Below are positions 27,801-35,506 of a stretch of 64,000 nt of DNA, piece by piece. The DNA is taken from NCBI GenBank assembly GCA_947258975.1, contig CAMYKK010000029.1, forward strand, positions 35,899 to 99,898, written 5' to 3'. Origin of the DNA: an uncultured Gammaproteobacteria bacterium (GTDB lineage: Bacteria > Pseudomonadota > Gammaproteobacteria > Arenicellales > JAANXG01). The stretch's first letter is position 1; every line of letters begins with the position of its first letter. The notes beneath the pieces are model-generated. The model did not search any database and was not told the origin of the DNA. It was given only the letters and a program-made list of their open reading frames with translations. A program made the position numbers and the translations under genes.

Positions 27801-28037
27801 TATTTAGATCAAGAAGGCACGTTTGTAGATACGTTTGGGGCTACGGTAGAGGGTGACGAAGATTTCTGGGTGGCCGATCTAGATATTGGCTACCGTCTGC
27901 CAAAAAGGCGCGGTCTTATCACCATCGGTGCGAGAAACTTATTTGATAAGAAATTCAGATTTGAAGATGTAGATCCTGGTAATCCTTCACTACAGCCGGA
28001 GCGGTACGTGTTTGCGCGCGCCACTTTGGCTTTTTGA
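24822..28037 (+). CDS. FecR-TPR protein with C-terminal outer-membrane beta-barrel
   Basis: This 1071-residue exported protein has a signal peptide ending near SLAGALC (about 28). A FecR domain (about 58-175) contains PGDVVTVGPRSRAAIVILET, TPVVNAAVEGTEFYMRV and VITVFEGRVAASN. Then comes the linker DTVQWALYYPPI, about eight TPR-like helix pairs (205-545), and a beta-strand-rich region (about 570-1071) with alternating hydrophobic residues, ending in the outer-membrane signature ARATLAF. The last strands (GLITIGARNLFDKKF) are TonB-receptor-like, but no plug domain is seen. It follows the CHASE2 cyclase by 187 bases. I infer an outer-membrane scaffold or export channel whose periplasmic FecR/TPR part binds a partner. 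Confidence 0.85.
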   Translation: MRKLSLKLAVVVRVFLVCLMSWPSLAGALCVNPVAELVSTQGTIELNKSPARLSDAICPGDVVTVGPRSRAAIVILETDTVLRIDQDTELRVRNVSPQGASLLDLLQGAINLLTPAPRSLEITTPVVNAAVEGTEFYMRVAADRAVITVFEGRVAASNDFGSLKLTANESAVVVATQAPKRQAMVRPRDTVQWALYYPPIGVDETASPSTRRAAELLAVGRVDEAGGLLDDAIRKNPNEVAALALKSIIAVAQNQTDAGLQLAEDAVSTNSGSGVAHIALSYAQQANFRLDLARQSVDKAVELDADNAFAWARLSELWLSEGNLNKALEAADQAVKRAPDLARTQSVLGFAYLVRINIGEAKQAFENAIQRDQADPLPRLGLGLAKIRRGDLIAGRRDMEIAASLDPNNSLLRSYLGKAYFEERRTPLDARQFALAKELDPNDPTPWLYDAIRKQTQNRPVEALQDLQRSIDLNDNRAVYRSQLFLDQDLAARSAGLGRIYTDLGFEQRALVEGWKSVNREPGNFSGHRLLADTYATLPRHEIARVSELLQSQLLQPLNVTPLQPQLAESDLFIISGTGPSDPAFNEFNPLFARDRLALQANGVLGGNDTIGNDLVLSGLHGKISYSVGQFHFESEGFRDNNDQNQDIYNAFVQANLSPVTSIQAEIRSTDKDQGDLGLRFDPDDFSPVLRSQEETDLVRVGLRHNLTPGSSVVGSLISQRADFRTSESFPPLGDVLFDEEVDGYIAELQHLFRAERFNIISGLGYFEGDVEEFSNVFGTVEQETSDINHTNGYVYSKIEYPRNVTWTVGLSADSFEEVLIDSDELNPKFGATWNLRPETTIRLAAFQVLRRTLVAQQTIEPTQVAGFNQFFDDDNGTKSKRYGIAIDQQFSEKLYTGIELSKRELTIPNDIFLTPRQLIEFDWEERADRAYLYWTVHPRMAVTSEIQRERFDRPQPDGLGPFFGVRRLTTYRVPLGVNFYHPSGFIARFRAVYLDQEGTFVDTFGATVEGDEDFWVADLDIGYRLPKRRGLITIGARNLFDKKFRFEDVDPGNPSLQPERYVFARATLAF

Positions 28038-28173
28038 TAGTATGTTTTAAACCTGGTTACTACGATAAATTAGGTACAGGTCAAAGGATGCTAAACAAGC
28101 AAATCCACCGCAGTACAGCCGTGAGGCGTAATCGTGGTGAGTAACAAACCCTAATCCAAGAGAGGAGAGCAAG

Positions 28174-28404
28174 ATGGCAACTAAAATCAGAATCGAAATG
28201 ACTTTGTGTGAACAAGAAAATCCAGATGATCCACGTGTCACTTTCACTGAAGACGGAAAGGAGTGGCAAGACGCTGAATGCGGAGCGCGATACGACGGTT
28301 TTATTGACGACGTAGAGAACATCACAATAGTCAAACTTGAGCCAAAGAGTCCAGGATGGTGTTGTGTACGCATTAGAAACACATGTCACTGGGTTCGGTG
28401 CTGA
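28174..28404 (+). CDS. Small cysteine-containing hypothetical protein
   Basis: A 76-residue acidic protein is preceded by the strong ribosome-binding site AGAGAGGAGAGC. It has no signal peptide or membrane segment and starts MATKIRIEMTLCEQENPDD. Six cysteines fall at about 12, 36, 63, 64, 70 and 76. The C-terminus is condensed (GWCCVRIRNTCHWVRC), giving a metal- or disulfide-capable tail. It lies 136 bases after the FecR-TPR-barrel gene and ends at a terminator-like hairpin. I do not recognise a family. Confidence 0.65.
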   Translation: MATKIRIEMTLCEQENPDDPRVTFTEDGKEWQDAECGARYDGFIDDVENITIVKLEPKSPGWCCVRIRNTCHWVRC

Positions 28405-28460
28405 CGGGTTTGGTCGTTGACTCTGGCATGTAACGCGTAACGATGTCGGAACTTGATCTG

Positions 28461-28490
28461 GGCCGGAGTCATTTGCTCCGGCCTTAAATA
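28461..28490 (+). terminator. Hairpin terminator after the Cys-containing small gene
   Basis: GGCCGGAG (28461-28468) pairs with CTCCGGCC (28476-28483), followed by TTAAATATT. It lies 56 bases after the stop at 28404. Its GGGCCGGAGTCA arm is shared with the hairpin at 44481-44513. Confidence 0.6.
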
Positions 28491-28597
28491 TTCCCTGGTA
28501 ATAATGCACACCTTTTGTATGTAATCGCACACAGCGCGCAATCATTGTGTTCTCTATTCTTGGAGTCCTGAATCAGCCATCAAGAGAGGATTTCACA

Positions 28598-28894
28598 ATG
28601 CAAACGCAGACCCAAGACCAAACAACTGCAACCTATGGATTGATCGGACCCGGGCCGGAAACGCAAGAAACTTCGTGTATTTCTATTGTGTGGTTGAAAG
28701 ATCGATTCCCACGACATCTTCAAAATACGTTTCTGATCGAGGTGCAGAAAAACCACGGCGTACGTTCTGCGCGGTTTTCTAAGAAAGAACCGTCACTCAT
28801 GGTCGTCACTTACTATGTCACGCGCACCAAGCCACTTGATATTCTAAACACCGTGCGCGCCTTAGGTGCCGAAGCGGTGTTGGTGGGGTGTTGA
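28598..28894 (+). CDS. Small ferredoxin-fold-like protein, possible degenerate HMA domain
   Basis: Called from the ATG at 28598, behind AGAGAGGA, giving 98 residues; an in-frame upstream start would lack a site. The layout SCISIVWLKDRFPRHLQNTFLIEV, NHGVRSARFSKKEPSLMVVTYY, DILNTVRALGAEAVLVGC follows the beta-alpha-beta-beta-alpha-beta order of heavy-metal-associated domains. The usual CxxC is missing; one Cys lies at the start of strand one and one is the last residue. Metal or partner binding is inferred. It shares the AGAGAGGA ribosome-binding site type with the preceding small gene. Confidence 0.65.
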   Translation: MQTQTQDQTTATYGLIGPGPETQETSCISIVWLKDRFPRHLQNTFLIEVQKNHGVRSARFSKKEPSLMVVTYYVTRTKPLDILNTVRALGAEAVLVGC

Positions 28895-28973
28895 TCGCGC
28901 TCGTTCCATAGTGTCCGCGAGGTGTATTACAGTGCCTCGTCTAGATAAGCGGCTATTTCGTTTGCGCGCCATT

Positions 28974-28997
28974 GGGGGTCAGAAATTGCGGCCTGAG
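28974..28997 (+). repeat. Degenerate dispersed-element end (copy 4, weak)
   Basis: GGGGGTCAGAAATTGCGGCCTGAG resembles the element end CCTGGTGAGAAATGCGGGCTAG. A CTAGATAAGCGGC lies about 35 bases upstream as a possible inverted partner. The surrounding gap (28895-29260) holds no supported gene; it also carries a short direct repeat GTTGGGTCGTG near 29193 and 29218. Confidence 0.3.
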
Positions 28998-29260
28998 TCA
29001 GTGATCATGTGAACGAGGTCAGGCCGTAGGCCGGCCATAAGATTACGATTACCGGTCAATGCGCTATGCGCCAGACCATCTTGCGGTGTATGTTCGCGCC
29101 CCAAACTTGCCTCTTGCCGGGATGAAGCGCTGAGTATCCGCCGCTCGGTCGGGATCCCGCATCAATTCTCCTCCATTGCCGGACCCCGGACCGTTGGGTC
29201 GTGACCGGGTACGTGGGGTTGGGTCGTGCCCGCTATTCTTGGTAACGTAGCGCTTGTGTT

Positions 29261-29734
29261 GTGTCGAGATTTCACGATGATACGTACTTTATGTCTTTAG
29301 AATGTGAGCTGAAACGCTATTCGGCATATTTCCGCGGTTGGTGTCAGGCTTTTGGTGAGATCGATAGCGAGTCCGAGACGGCGAACGGGATCACGTGGCT
29401 ACTCGCCGAAGATCAGGTTGGCCTCATTCTGCCGGATCGGCTGCGTCGGCAGGTCTACAGGCGGGTTCTAGGGATAACGTCCGAGATATCGGTGCTGACC
29501 GTCTCCGATTCCTATTTCCAGCTCGGCGATACTGCGATTGATATAGCCAGCAACGAAGTGCAGGACTATCTCAGGACATTGCTGCAGAGATTCTCCGTTA
29601 CGCCGGCATTGCACTTGTACCTGACGTATCATCTGACCTACCCCTCGGGAACGCGATTTGTGACCATCTCGACGAAATCGCCACTGCGGATCATCTATAA
29701 GGAGATTGCGCCCATGTCTATACGCATCGAATGA
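29261..29734 (+). CDS. Hypothetical protein upstream of the threonine-degradation pair
   Basis: The 157-residue protein starts at a GTG (MSRFHDDTYFMSLECELKRY) or at the ATG ten codons later. It looks like a folded alpha/beta cytosolic protein: AEDQVGLILPDRLRRQVYRR, LTVSDSYFQLGDTAIDIASN, and LHLYLTYHLTYPSGTRFVTIS. There is no signal peptide and no membrane segment. It ends 28 bases before the Tdh start and may be cotranscribed with it. No family recognised. Confidence 0.6.
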   Translation: MSRFHDDTYFMSLECELKRYSAYFRGWCQAFGEIDSESETANGITWLLAEDQVGLILPDRLRRQVYRRVLGITSEISVLTVSDSYFQLGDTAIDIASNEVQDYLRTLLQRFSVTPALHLYLTYHLTYPSGTRFVTISTKSPLRIIYKEIAPMSIRIE

Positions 29735-29762
29735 TTTTGGGTGTCGGGATCACAGTGTCTTA

Positions 29763-30719
29763 ATGAAAAAAATCCTGATCACCGGTGCGACCGGGCAGAT
29801 CGGTTCCGAGCTGACGCCGGTACTGCGTGTTAGATATGGTGATCAAAATGTGATTGCTGCAGGACACCGGCGTGAGCCGGATTCGGAGTTGGCCGCGTCG
29901 GGTCCATTTTGCAGCTTGGATGTTCGGGATGCCGCGGCGCTGGAAGCGGTGGTAACCAATCATGAGGTAGACACGATTTTTCATCTCGCCTCGCTGCTGT
30001 CCGCCGTAGCTGAGGATAGGCCACAGCTCGCTTGGGATATCAACGCAAACGGTTTGATCAATGTGCTGGAAATAGCGCGGAAGCGGAACTGCTCAGTGTT
30101 TTTCCCGAGCTCCATTGGGGCGTTCGGACCGCTTACGCCGGCAGAGAATACGCCACAGGATACGATCCAACATCCCAATACGATGTATGGCATCACCAAG
30201 TTGTCAGGAGAGTTGCTGTGCGGCTATTACCACAAGCGGTTTGGCGTGGACACACGGGGTGTGCGCTATCCGGGGCTGATCTCCTATAGCACTCTTCCGG
30301 GCGGCGGCACGACTGATTATGCCGTGGAGATCTTCCATGCTGCGCTGCAGTATGCCCACTACGATTGCTTCTTAAGGGCTGATACTCGGCTCGATATGAT
30401 GTATATGCCGGACGCCATCGATGCGGCAATCCGGTTAATGGAGTTTGACGGCGAGCGGTTGATCCATCGTAATGGATACAACGTTACGGCAATGAGTTGT
30501 TCCCCGATGGATTTAGCGCAAGAAATCGAAAAGCATATTCCAGATTTTACCATCGGCTATAAAATCGATCCGGTGCGCCAGGGGATCGCAGATTCATGGC
30601 CCAGGCACATGGATGACAGCGTGGCGCGGAAGGAGTGGGGGTGGAAACCGCAGTTTGATTTGCCGGCGATGGTTGAGGGGATGATCAGACACCTATCCAG
30701 CCGGCTAACGGCAAAGTAA
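29763..30719 (+). CDS. L-threonine 3-dehydrogenase, epimerase (extended SDR) type
   Basis: From ATG 29763 the protein is 318 residues and starts MKKILITGATGQIGSELTPVL, the Rossmann GxxGxxG. The SDR serine motif is FFPSSIGAFGP and the catalytic YxxxK is MYGITKLSGE. The later VRYPGLISYSTLPGGGTTDYAVEIF segment is diagnostic of the short-chain-type threonine dehydrogenase rather than UDP-glucose epimerases. It oxidises threonine to 2-amino-3-ketobutyrate with NAD. The next gene, 11 bases on, encodes the matching CoA ligase, which supports the call. Confidence 0.92.
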   Translation: MKKILITGATGQIGSELTPVLRVRYGDQNVIAAGHRREPDSELAASGPFCSLDVRDAAALEAVVTNHEVDTIFHLASLLSAVAEDRPQLAWDINANGLINVLEIARKRNCSVFFPSSIGAFGPLTPAENTPQDTIQHPNTMYGITKLSGELLCGYYHKRFGVDTRGVRYPGLISYSTLPGGGTTDYAVEIFHAALQYAHYDCFLRADTRLDMMYMPDAIDAAIRLMEFDGERLIHRNGYNVTAMSCSPMDLAQEIEKHIPDFTIGYKIDPVRQGIADSWPRHMDDSVARKEWGWKPQFDLPAMVEGMIRHLSSRLTAK

Positions 30720-30730
30720 GTTGATAGAAC

Positions 30731-31945
30731 ATGGCGCTTGACAAGCTTGAGCCCTTGTTGGCGCGCAGCCTGGCTGAACGAAAAGCCAAGGGCACGCTCA
30801 AGGGCGTGGAACACATCGTTACCGGCGTGGTCCCTGGAAAAGACGGGTTTGGTCCCAGGTATATCCTTGCAGGCTTCGGCGACCGAGCTTTTCTGAGGAT
30901 GAACTCGAACTCTTACTTGGGCCTTGCCTTGCACGAACGCATGATCGAGGCCGAGGCCCGGGCGGTGGAACGCTTTGGTACCGGGCCGGGTGCGGTGCGC
31001 TTCATCAGCGGCACTTATCAGCCCCATGTTGACTTGGAACGAAAGCTGGCTGCGTTTCATGGCCGCGAAGCCGCGCTGCTTATGAGCGCCGCGTACGCCA
31101 CGGTTATGGGGGTGTTGCCCCAGTTTATCGACAGCGACACCTTGGTCGTCAGCGATGCGCTGAATCACAACTGCATTATTAACGCGGTACGGCTCGCGCG
31201 GCCGGCAAAAAAGGCCGTCTATGCTCATCTCGACATGTCCGAACTGGATCGTATCCTCGCATCGAATGCCGGTGAGGCCAAACGGGCGTGTGTGGTTACC
31301 GATGGTGTCTTCAGTATGCGCGGCGATCAAGCGCCGTTGGACGAAATAACGGCAATCTGTGAGCGCCATGAACAGGCCTTTGACGAGGGGATCCTCACCG
31401 TGGTGGATGATTCCCACGGCGTTGGCGCTTTTGGTCAAAGCGGGCGCGGAACGGAGGAATTTACCGGCGCCCGGGTGGACCTGCTGGTTGCCACCTTGGG
31501 CAAGGCGCTGGGTGTAAATGGCGGCTACGTCGTGTCAACAGGTCCGGTGATTGCCTATCTTCGGGAGACAGCGCCGTTTTACATCTATTCCAATCCGATT
31601 ACCCCTGCTGAAGCCGCCGCCGCCGCGGAAGCTCTGGACATCTTGACCGGTTCGGAAGGCGGTGAGTTATTGGACAAGATACGTAGTCTCGCCGCCAGGT
31701 TGCGGGCTGGGCTCGAAGCCTTGGGGTTTGATACCATCCGTGGAGAACATCCGATTGTGCCGATATTGGTTCGCGACACCGACAAGACCGCGGCGTTGGT
31801 ACAGCGTTTATTCGACAACGACATACTTGTTACCGGCCTTGTTTATCCCGTGGTCCCAAAAGGGGAAGAAGAGATAAGGTTGCAGGTGTGCGGGAATCAC
31901 ACCGCGAAAGATATCGATCACGTATTACACGTCTTGCAGCAGTAA
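30731..31945 (+). CDS. kbl: 2-amino-3-ketobutyrate CoA ligase (glycine C-acetyltransferase)
   Basis: The 404-residue PLP enzyme belongs to the alpha-oxoamine synthase family: NSNSYLGLALHERMIEAE, RFISGTYQPHVDLERKLAAF, SDALNHNCIINAVRLA, DGVFSMRGD, VVDDSHGVGAFG, and TLGKALGVNGGYV with the PLP lysine at about K258. It splits 2-amino-3-ketobutyrate with CoA to glycine and acetyl-CoA. Direct adjacency to an epimerase-type Tdh argues for Kbl rather than BioF or a sphingolipid enzyme. A length near 400 is normal for the family. Confidence 0.9.
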   Translation: MALDKLEPLLARSLAERKAKGTLKGVEHIVTGVVPGKDGFGPRYILAGFGDRAFLRMNSNSYLGLALHERMIEAEARAVERFGTGPGAVRFISGTYQPHVDLERKLAAFHGREAALLMSAAYATVMGVLPQFIDSDTLVVSDALNHNCIINAVRLARPAKKAVYAHLDMSELDRILASNAGEAKRACVVTDGVFSMRGDQAPLDEITAICERHEQAFDEGILTVVDDSHGVGAFGQSGRGTEEFTGARVDLLVATLGKALGVNGGYVVSTGPVIAYLRETAPFYIYSNPITPAEAAAAAEALDILTGSEGGELLDKIRSLAARLRAGLEALGFDTIRGEHPIVPILVRDTDKTAALVQRLFDNDILVTGLVYPVVPKGEEEIRLQVCGNHTAKDIDHVLHVLQQ

Positions 31946-32047
31946 CAGAAAAACAAAAGGCTCTTGAGGCACGGCCGACGGACTGTGAGGCTAGATGGCC
32001 TGCCTGATCGCTGATACCGCGCGGGACGTAGGATATCCCATTGGATT

Positions 32048-32075
32048 TTGGTATTTCATAAAACTCTGATATACT
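32048..32075 (+). promoter_or_regulatory. Candidate promoter far upstream of the SLC13 permease
   Basis: TTGGTA (32048-32053) and TATACT (32070-32075) are 16 bases apart. If used, the transcript would carry a leader of about 360 bases before the permease gene. Confidence 0.4.
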
Positions 32076-32109
32076 GTGATGCCCTGTACACCCGCTTAAT
32101 TCATTCGTT

Positions 32110-32158
32110 GTTAGCGTTAGTTAGCTCAGTGTTCGCGCTCGAGCGCGCCGTCGCTAAC
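32110..32158 (+). other. Nested palindromes in the leader before the SLC13 gene
   Basis: An outer inverted repeat GTTAGCG (32110-32116) / CGCTAAC (32152-32158) encloses a perfect 14-bp palindrome CGCGCTCGAGCGCG (32134-32147). It could be an operator or an RNA structure in a long leader. No protein-coding gene is supported in 31946-32441. Confidence 0.45.
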
Positions 32159-32441
32159 GTTAATGAGGTCTATCCTTTGAAACGGCGGTAAGTATCGCTA
32201 TCAAAACCGGAAAAAGTTGATAGTGCGTGCGAGCGCACCGTTGGCTTGTATGAAAGTGCAGAAGGATCGCCGTTCTATGGTCTGGCCAAATTCTGGGTGC
32301 CGCACGCGGTGCGAGACCATCGAAAATCCGCTCCTAAACAATAGATCAAGAGGTCACGGGTGAGGCGAGTACGTCTCAAGACCCGGTTCATGGGTCCAAA
32401 TAGGGCATGATTACTAACGCGGTAAAGCCATTCGCCTGAAC

Positions 32442-34466
32442 ATGAGTAAGCAGACAAATCAGCCGCTCAAGGCACCGTTATCCCTCGGACTCGATAATTA
32501 CCCAAGTGAAACAACGTCTGACGGCGCAGCCACGTTTCGTAAGCAGATCATCGCATTAGGTGTTTTCGGATTAGCGGCTTTCTTTATGGCGTTAGCTGTT
32601 CCCACAGTGGAAATCGCCTGGGTTGTCGCAATTTTGTTGTTCACCATTTATATGTTCGCGTTCGAGATTGTTGGCGTGGACGTGGCTGCGGTAACTATTA
32701 TGGTGCTGCTGGGGCTGACCAGTCTGCTGGCGCCGGTGATGGGTCTCGAAAAAGCACTGGTTCCCATTGCGCACCTGTTCGACGGTTTCTCCAGTAACGC
32801 GGTGATGTCAATCATCGCGGTGATGATTATCGGCGCGGGGTTAGACAGGACCGGGGTGATGAGCCGGGTGGCTGCCTATATCCTTAATGTCGGGGGGACC
32901 AACGAGAGTCGGATTATCCCGATCATATCCGGCACTGTCGGTATCATCTCGTCGTTCATGCAAAATGTCGGCGCCGCGGCGTTATTTCTCCCTGTTGTGT
33001 CGCGTATCTCAGCGCGCTCAGGGATATCCATGTCAAGGCTCCTGATGCCAATGGGTTTTTGCGCCATCCTCGGTGGTACGGTGACGATGGTGGGGTCCAG
33101 TCCGCTGATATTGCTCAATGACTTGATCCGTAACTCAAACATCTCGCTTGCGCCCGAACAACGCATGGAAATGTGGTCGTTGTTTTCGGTAACGCCCATT
33201 GGCCTGGTCCTCGTGGCCACTGGCATCTTGTATTTCGTTGTGGCCGGTCGTTTCGTGTTGCCTGCCCGCAAAACGGAAGGCGCTATCGGTTCAAATGCCA
33301 TGGCCTATTTCCAGGAGGTGTATGGGATCGACTATGCCCTGTTCGAGGTGTTCGTGCCCGCGTCAAGTCCCTTGGTTGATAAGCTGGTAGACGAGGTAGA
33401 AGTCAAGTCTCGTATCCGCGTGATCGCTACTCGTCGCAGCGGCGGGAATATCCGCGTTGGTCCGGGCGCGTTGGCGCGAGATGTGGGTTTCGAGGCGGGC
33501 ATGGTGCTCGGAATCGTGGCGTCTCCGCTACATCTGAAATTGTTTGTCGAGACCTATAAGTTAGTGTTGCGCAGCCAATTGAAGGTCTTTGCCGAATCGC
33601 TTGCTGCGACCAAAGCGGGGATCGCGGAAATAGTCATACCACCTGGCTCGCAAATGGTGGGCAAAAGTGCCCGCGATGTGTGGCTGCGCAAGACCACTGG
33701 GCTTGCCATGGTAGCGCTTTACCGCAACGGTGAAACCTTCCGCGAAGGCGAGGGGATCCGTGATCTGCCGTTACAGGCCGGCGACACCATGGTTGTACAC
33801 ACGACTTGGGAGGCGTTGACTCGCGTGGAAAAGGACCGCAACTTCGTGGTTGTGACTACCGAATATCCTCACGAGGAACAGCGTCCCAACAAGGTCGGCT
33901 GGGCCGCCCTGTTTTTCGGTGTCGCGCTGTTTTTGGTGTTGTTCACCGACCTTCGTTTGTCCGTTGCCCTGCTGACCGGCGCCATGGGGATGGTCTTGTC
34001 CGGTGTCCTGTCTATCGAAGAAGCCTACCAATCGGTGAGTTGGAAAACGGTTTTTTTGCTCGCTAGTCTCATTCCCCTGGGCATGGCGGTGGAGACCAGC
34101 GGGACCGCGGCCTGGATTGCCCAGCAGACGTTGTCGTGGCTCGGAGGCTTGCCTGTGTGGGTATTGCAGGCAGCAATCGCTATGTTGAGTACGTTCTTTA
34201 CCCTTGTCATGTCCAACGTCGGCGCAACGGTGCTGCTGGTGCCACTGGCGGTCAACATTGCCGTGGGCGTGGGCGCCGATCCGGCGGTATTTGCCTTGAC
34301 CGTGGCGCTGGCAACCTCGAATTCGTTTCTAATCCCAACACACCAGGTCAACGCCTTAATCATGGGGCCTGGCGGTTATCGCGTCCCCGATTTCATGCGT
34401 GCCGGCAGCATTATGACTATCTTGTTTTTGGTTGTGATGCTGGCGATGATGAATCTAATATTCTGA
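32442..34466 (+). CDS. SLC13-family permease with central TrkA-C (RCK-C) domains
   Basis: The 674-residue membrane protein has two hydrophobic halves flanking a soluble middle. The N-terminal half contains SSFMQNVGAAALFLPVVSRI and FCAILGGTVTMVGSSPLILLNDL, matching the anion-binding hairpin of DASS transporters. The middle (about 285-470) shows two TrkA-C-like units (VFVPASSPLVDKLVDE and EIVIPPGSQMVGKSARDV). The C-terminal half repeats the pattern (LVMSNVGATVLLVPLAVNIA, ATSNSFLIPTHQVNALIMGPG). It probably imports a dicarboxylate, sulfate or another divalent anion with Na+; the substrate is undetermined. Confidence 0.9.
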   Translation: MSKQTNQPLKAPLSLGLDNYPSETTSDGAATFRKQIIALGVFGLAAFFMALAVPTVEIAWVVAILLFTIYMFAFEIVGVDVAAVTIMVLLGLTSLLAPVMGLEKALVPIAHLFDGFSSNAVMSIIAVMIIGAGLDRTGVMSRVAAYILNVGGTNESRIIPIISGTVGIISSFMQNVGAAALFLPVVSRISARSGISMSRLLMPMGFCAILGGTVTMVGSSPLILLNDLIRNSNISLAPEQRMEMWSLFSVTPIGLVLVATGILYFVVAGRFVLPARKTEGAIGSNAMAYFQEVYGIDYALFEVFVPASSPLVDKLVDEVEVKSRIRVIATRRSGGNIRVGPGALARDVGFEAGMVLGIVASPLHLKLFVETYKLVLRSQLKVFAESLAATKAGIAEIVIPPGSQMVGKSARDVWLRKTTGLAMVALYRNGETFREGEGIRDLPLQAGDTMVVHTTWEALTRVEKDRNFVVVTTEYPHEEQRPNKVGWAALFFGVALFLVLFTDLRLSVALLTGAMGMVLSGVLSIEEAYQSVSWKTVFLLASLIPLGMAVETSGTAAWIAQQTLSWLGGLPVWVLQAAIAMLSTFFTLVMSNVGATVLLVPLAVNIAVGVGADPAVFALTVALATSNSFLIPTHQVNALIMGPGGYRVPDFMRAGSIMTILFLVVMLAMMNLIF

Positions 34467-34662
34467 TGTCAGGGTCACTTGATGAAACACGTCCCCGGGC
34501 CGGAAAACCCGATAGCCGCAATGAGAGGAAATCGGACGGATGTACTCCGGCAGGCGAGAGTTACGTGTGATTGCTGATATTGACTGATGTTTGTAGTCGG
34601 CGCCGTGGGGAACGAAGAGGCTCAGCCTTCGCCCGCACCGGCGTTGTCTCAGTGAAACAGCG

Positions 34663-35238
34663 TCATAAGCCGAACGGTGACACGCCGAACAGCCAATGAT
34701 GCAACCATAGTACGAAGACCACCCAAAGCAACAGGCCGCCGACGATGGCGATTGCGTCGTTGAATTTGGACTGCGGCGCGGTGAACGCTGGACTTTGCTC
34801 GCGCCGCTTCAGGGAGATCCGGTCCGCCACCGCCCATATCAGGAACGATCCGAACAGGACGACATCGGCCAGCCCGCCGTTACTCAACAGGTGCCCGAAA
34901 GCCCAGATCTTGGTGGCCGCCAGCATCGGATGTTTAGTAACCGCCTTGATGCGTCCTGGGAAATAGGCGGCGAGCATCAGCGGAAACACAAATACCAACA
35001 AGATGAGTGAGCCATGGCGTAGCCAGACGGGTGGTAAATAGACCATGTATGGGATCTGTTTGGCGAGCCCATAACCCCAAACGATGAGCACAAACCCGGC
35101 CAGCGCCACCACTGAGTACAGGCCCTTCCACGGCCACTCCCCTATGCGATCCACCATGCGGTCCCGCCACGACGGGGTTACGATGGCGACCGAGTGGATG
35201 GCGAAGAACACTACCAGTCCGATTATCAATATCCCCAT
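34663..35238 (-). CDS. NnrU family membrane protein
   Basis: From ATG 35238 (MGILIIGLVVFFAIHSVAIV) the protein is 191 residues with about five to six helices. The core FPGRIKAVTKHPMLAATKIWAFGHLLSNGGLADVVLF carries the NnrU/isoprenylcysteine-methyltransferase-like HPM..ATK.WA..HLL.NG signature. NnrU is linked to denitrification gene clusters in some bacteria, but many members have no such context and none is seen here. It is transcribed alone. An upstream in-frame ATG would add 16 untypical residues. Confidence 0.88.
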   Translation of the reverse strand: MGILIIGLVVFFAIHSVAIVTPSWRDRMVDRIGEWPWKGLYSVVALAGFVLIVWGYGLAKQIPYMVYLPPVWLRHGSLILLVFVFPLMLAAYFPGRIKAVTKHPMLAATKIWAFGHLLSNGGLADVVLFGSFLIWAVADRISLKRREQSPAFTAPQSKFNDAIAIVGGLLLWVVFVLWLHHWLFGVSPFGL

Positions 35239-35506
35239 TGCTCTGGCTCCTAATTGCGTATATGCGGGTACACTTTGCCCAGGCATGATTATCTAGAATT
35301 AGCTCCCAGACCACAATTTCTCTTTTGGGAATGATTTTCGCCGCGGCAGACACTTGCGCACCCAGGAATCGGGACGATTGATAATGGCCAAGTCGTGCCC
35401 GGGGTTGCGATTGGCTTGCGGAAGGACGATGATCCAAACAAGCAGTTTCAATCAGCTCGATAGTTGTGCCGCGTTGGTTTGGCGCTAACCCACGGCAATC
35501 AAGACT

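Noticed and set aside
24822..28037. FecR-TPR-barrel protein as a TonB-dependent siderophore receptor
   Set aside because: No plug domain or TonB box was seen and no FecI-type sigma factor is adjacent; the receptor-like similarity is limited to the last strands.
28895..29260. GTTGGGTCGTG direct repeat as an iteron or origin
   Set aside because: Only two copies, no DnaA boxes or replication gene nearby.
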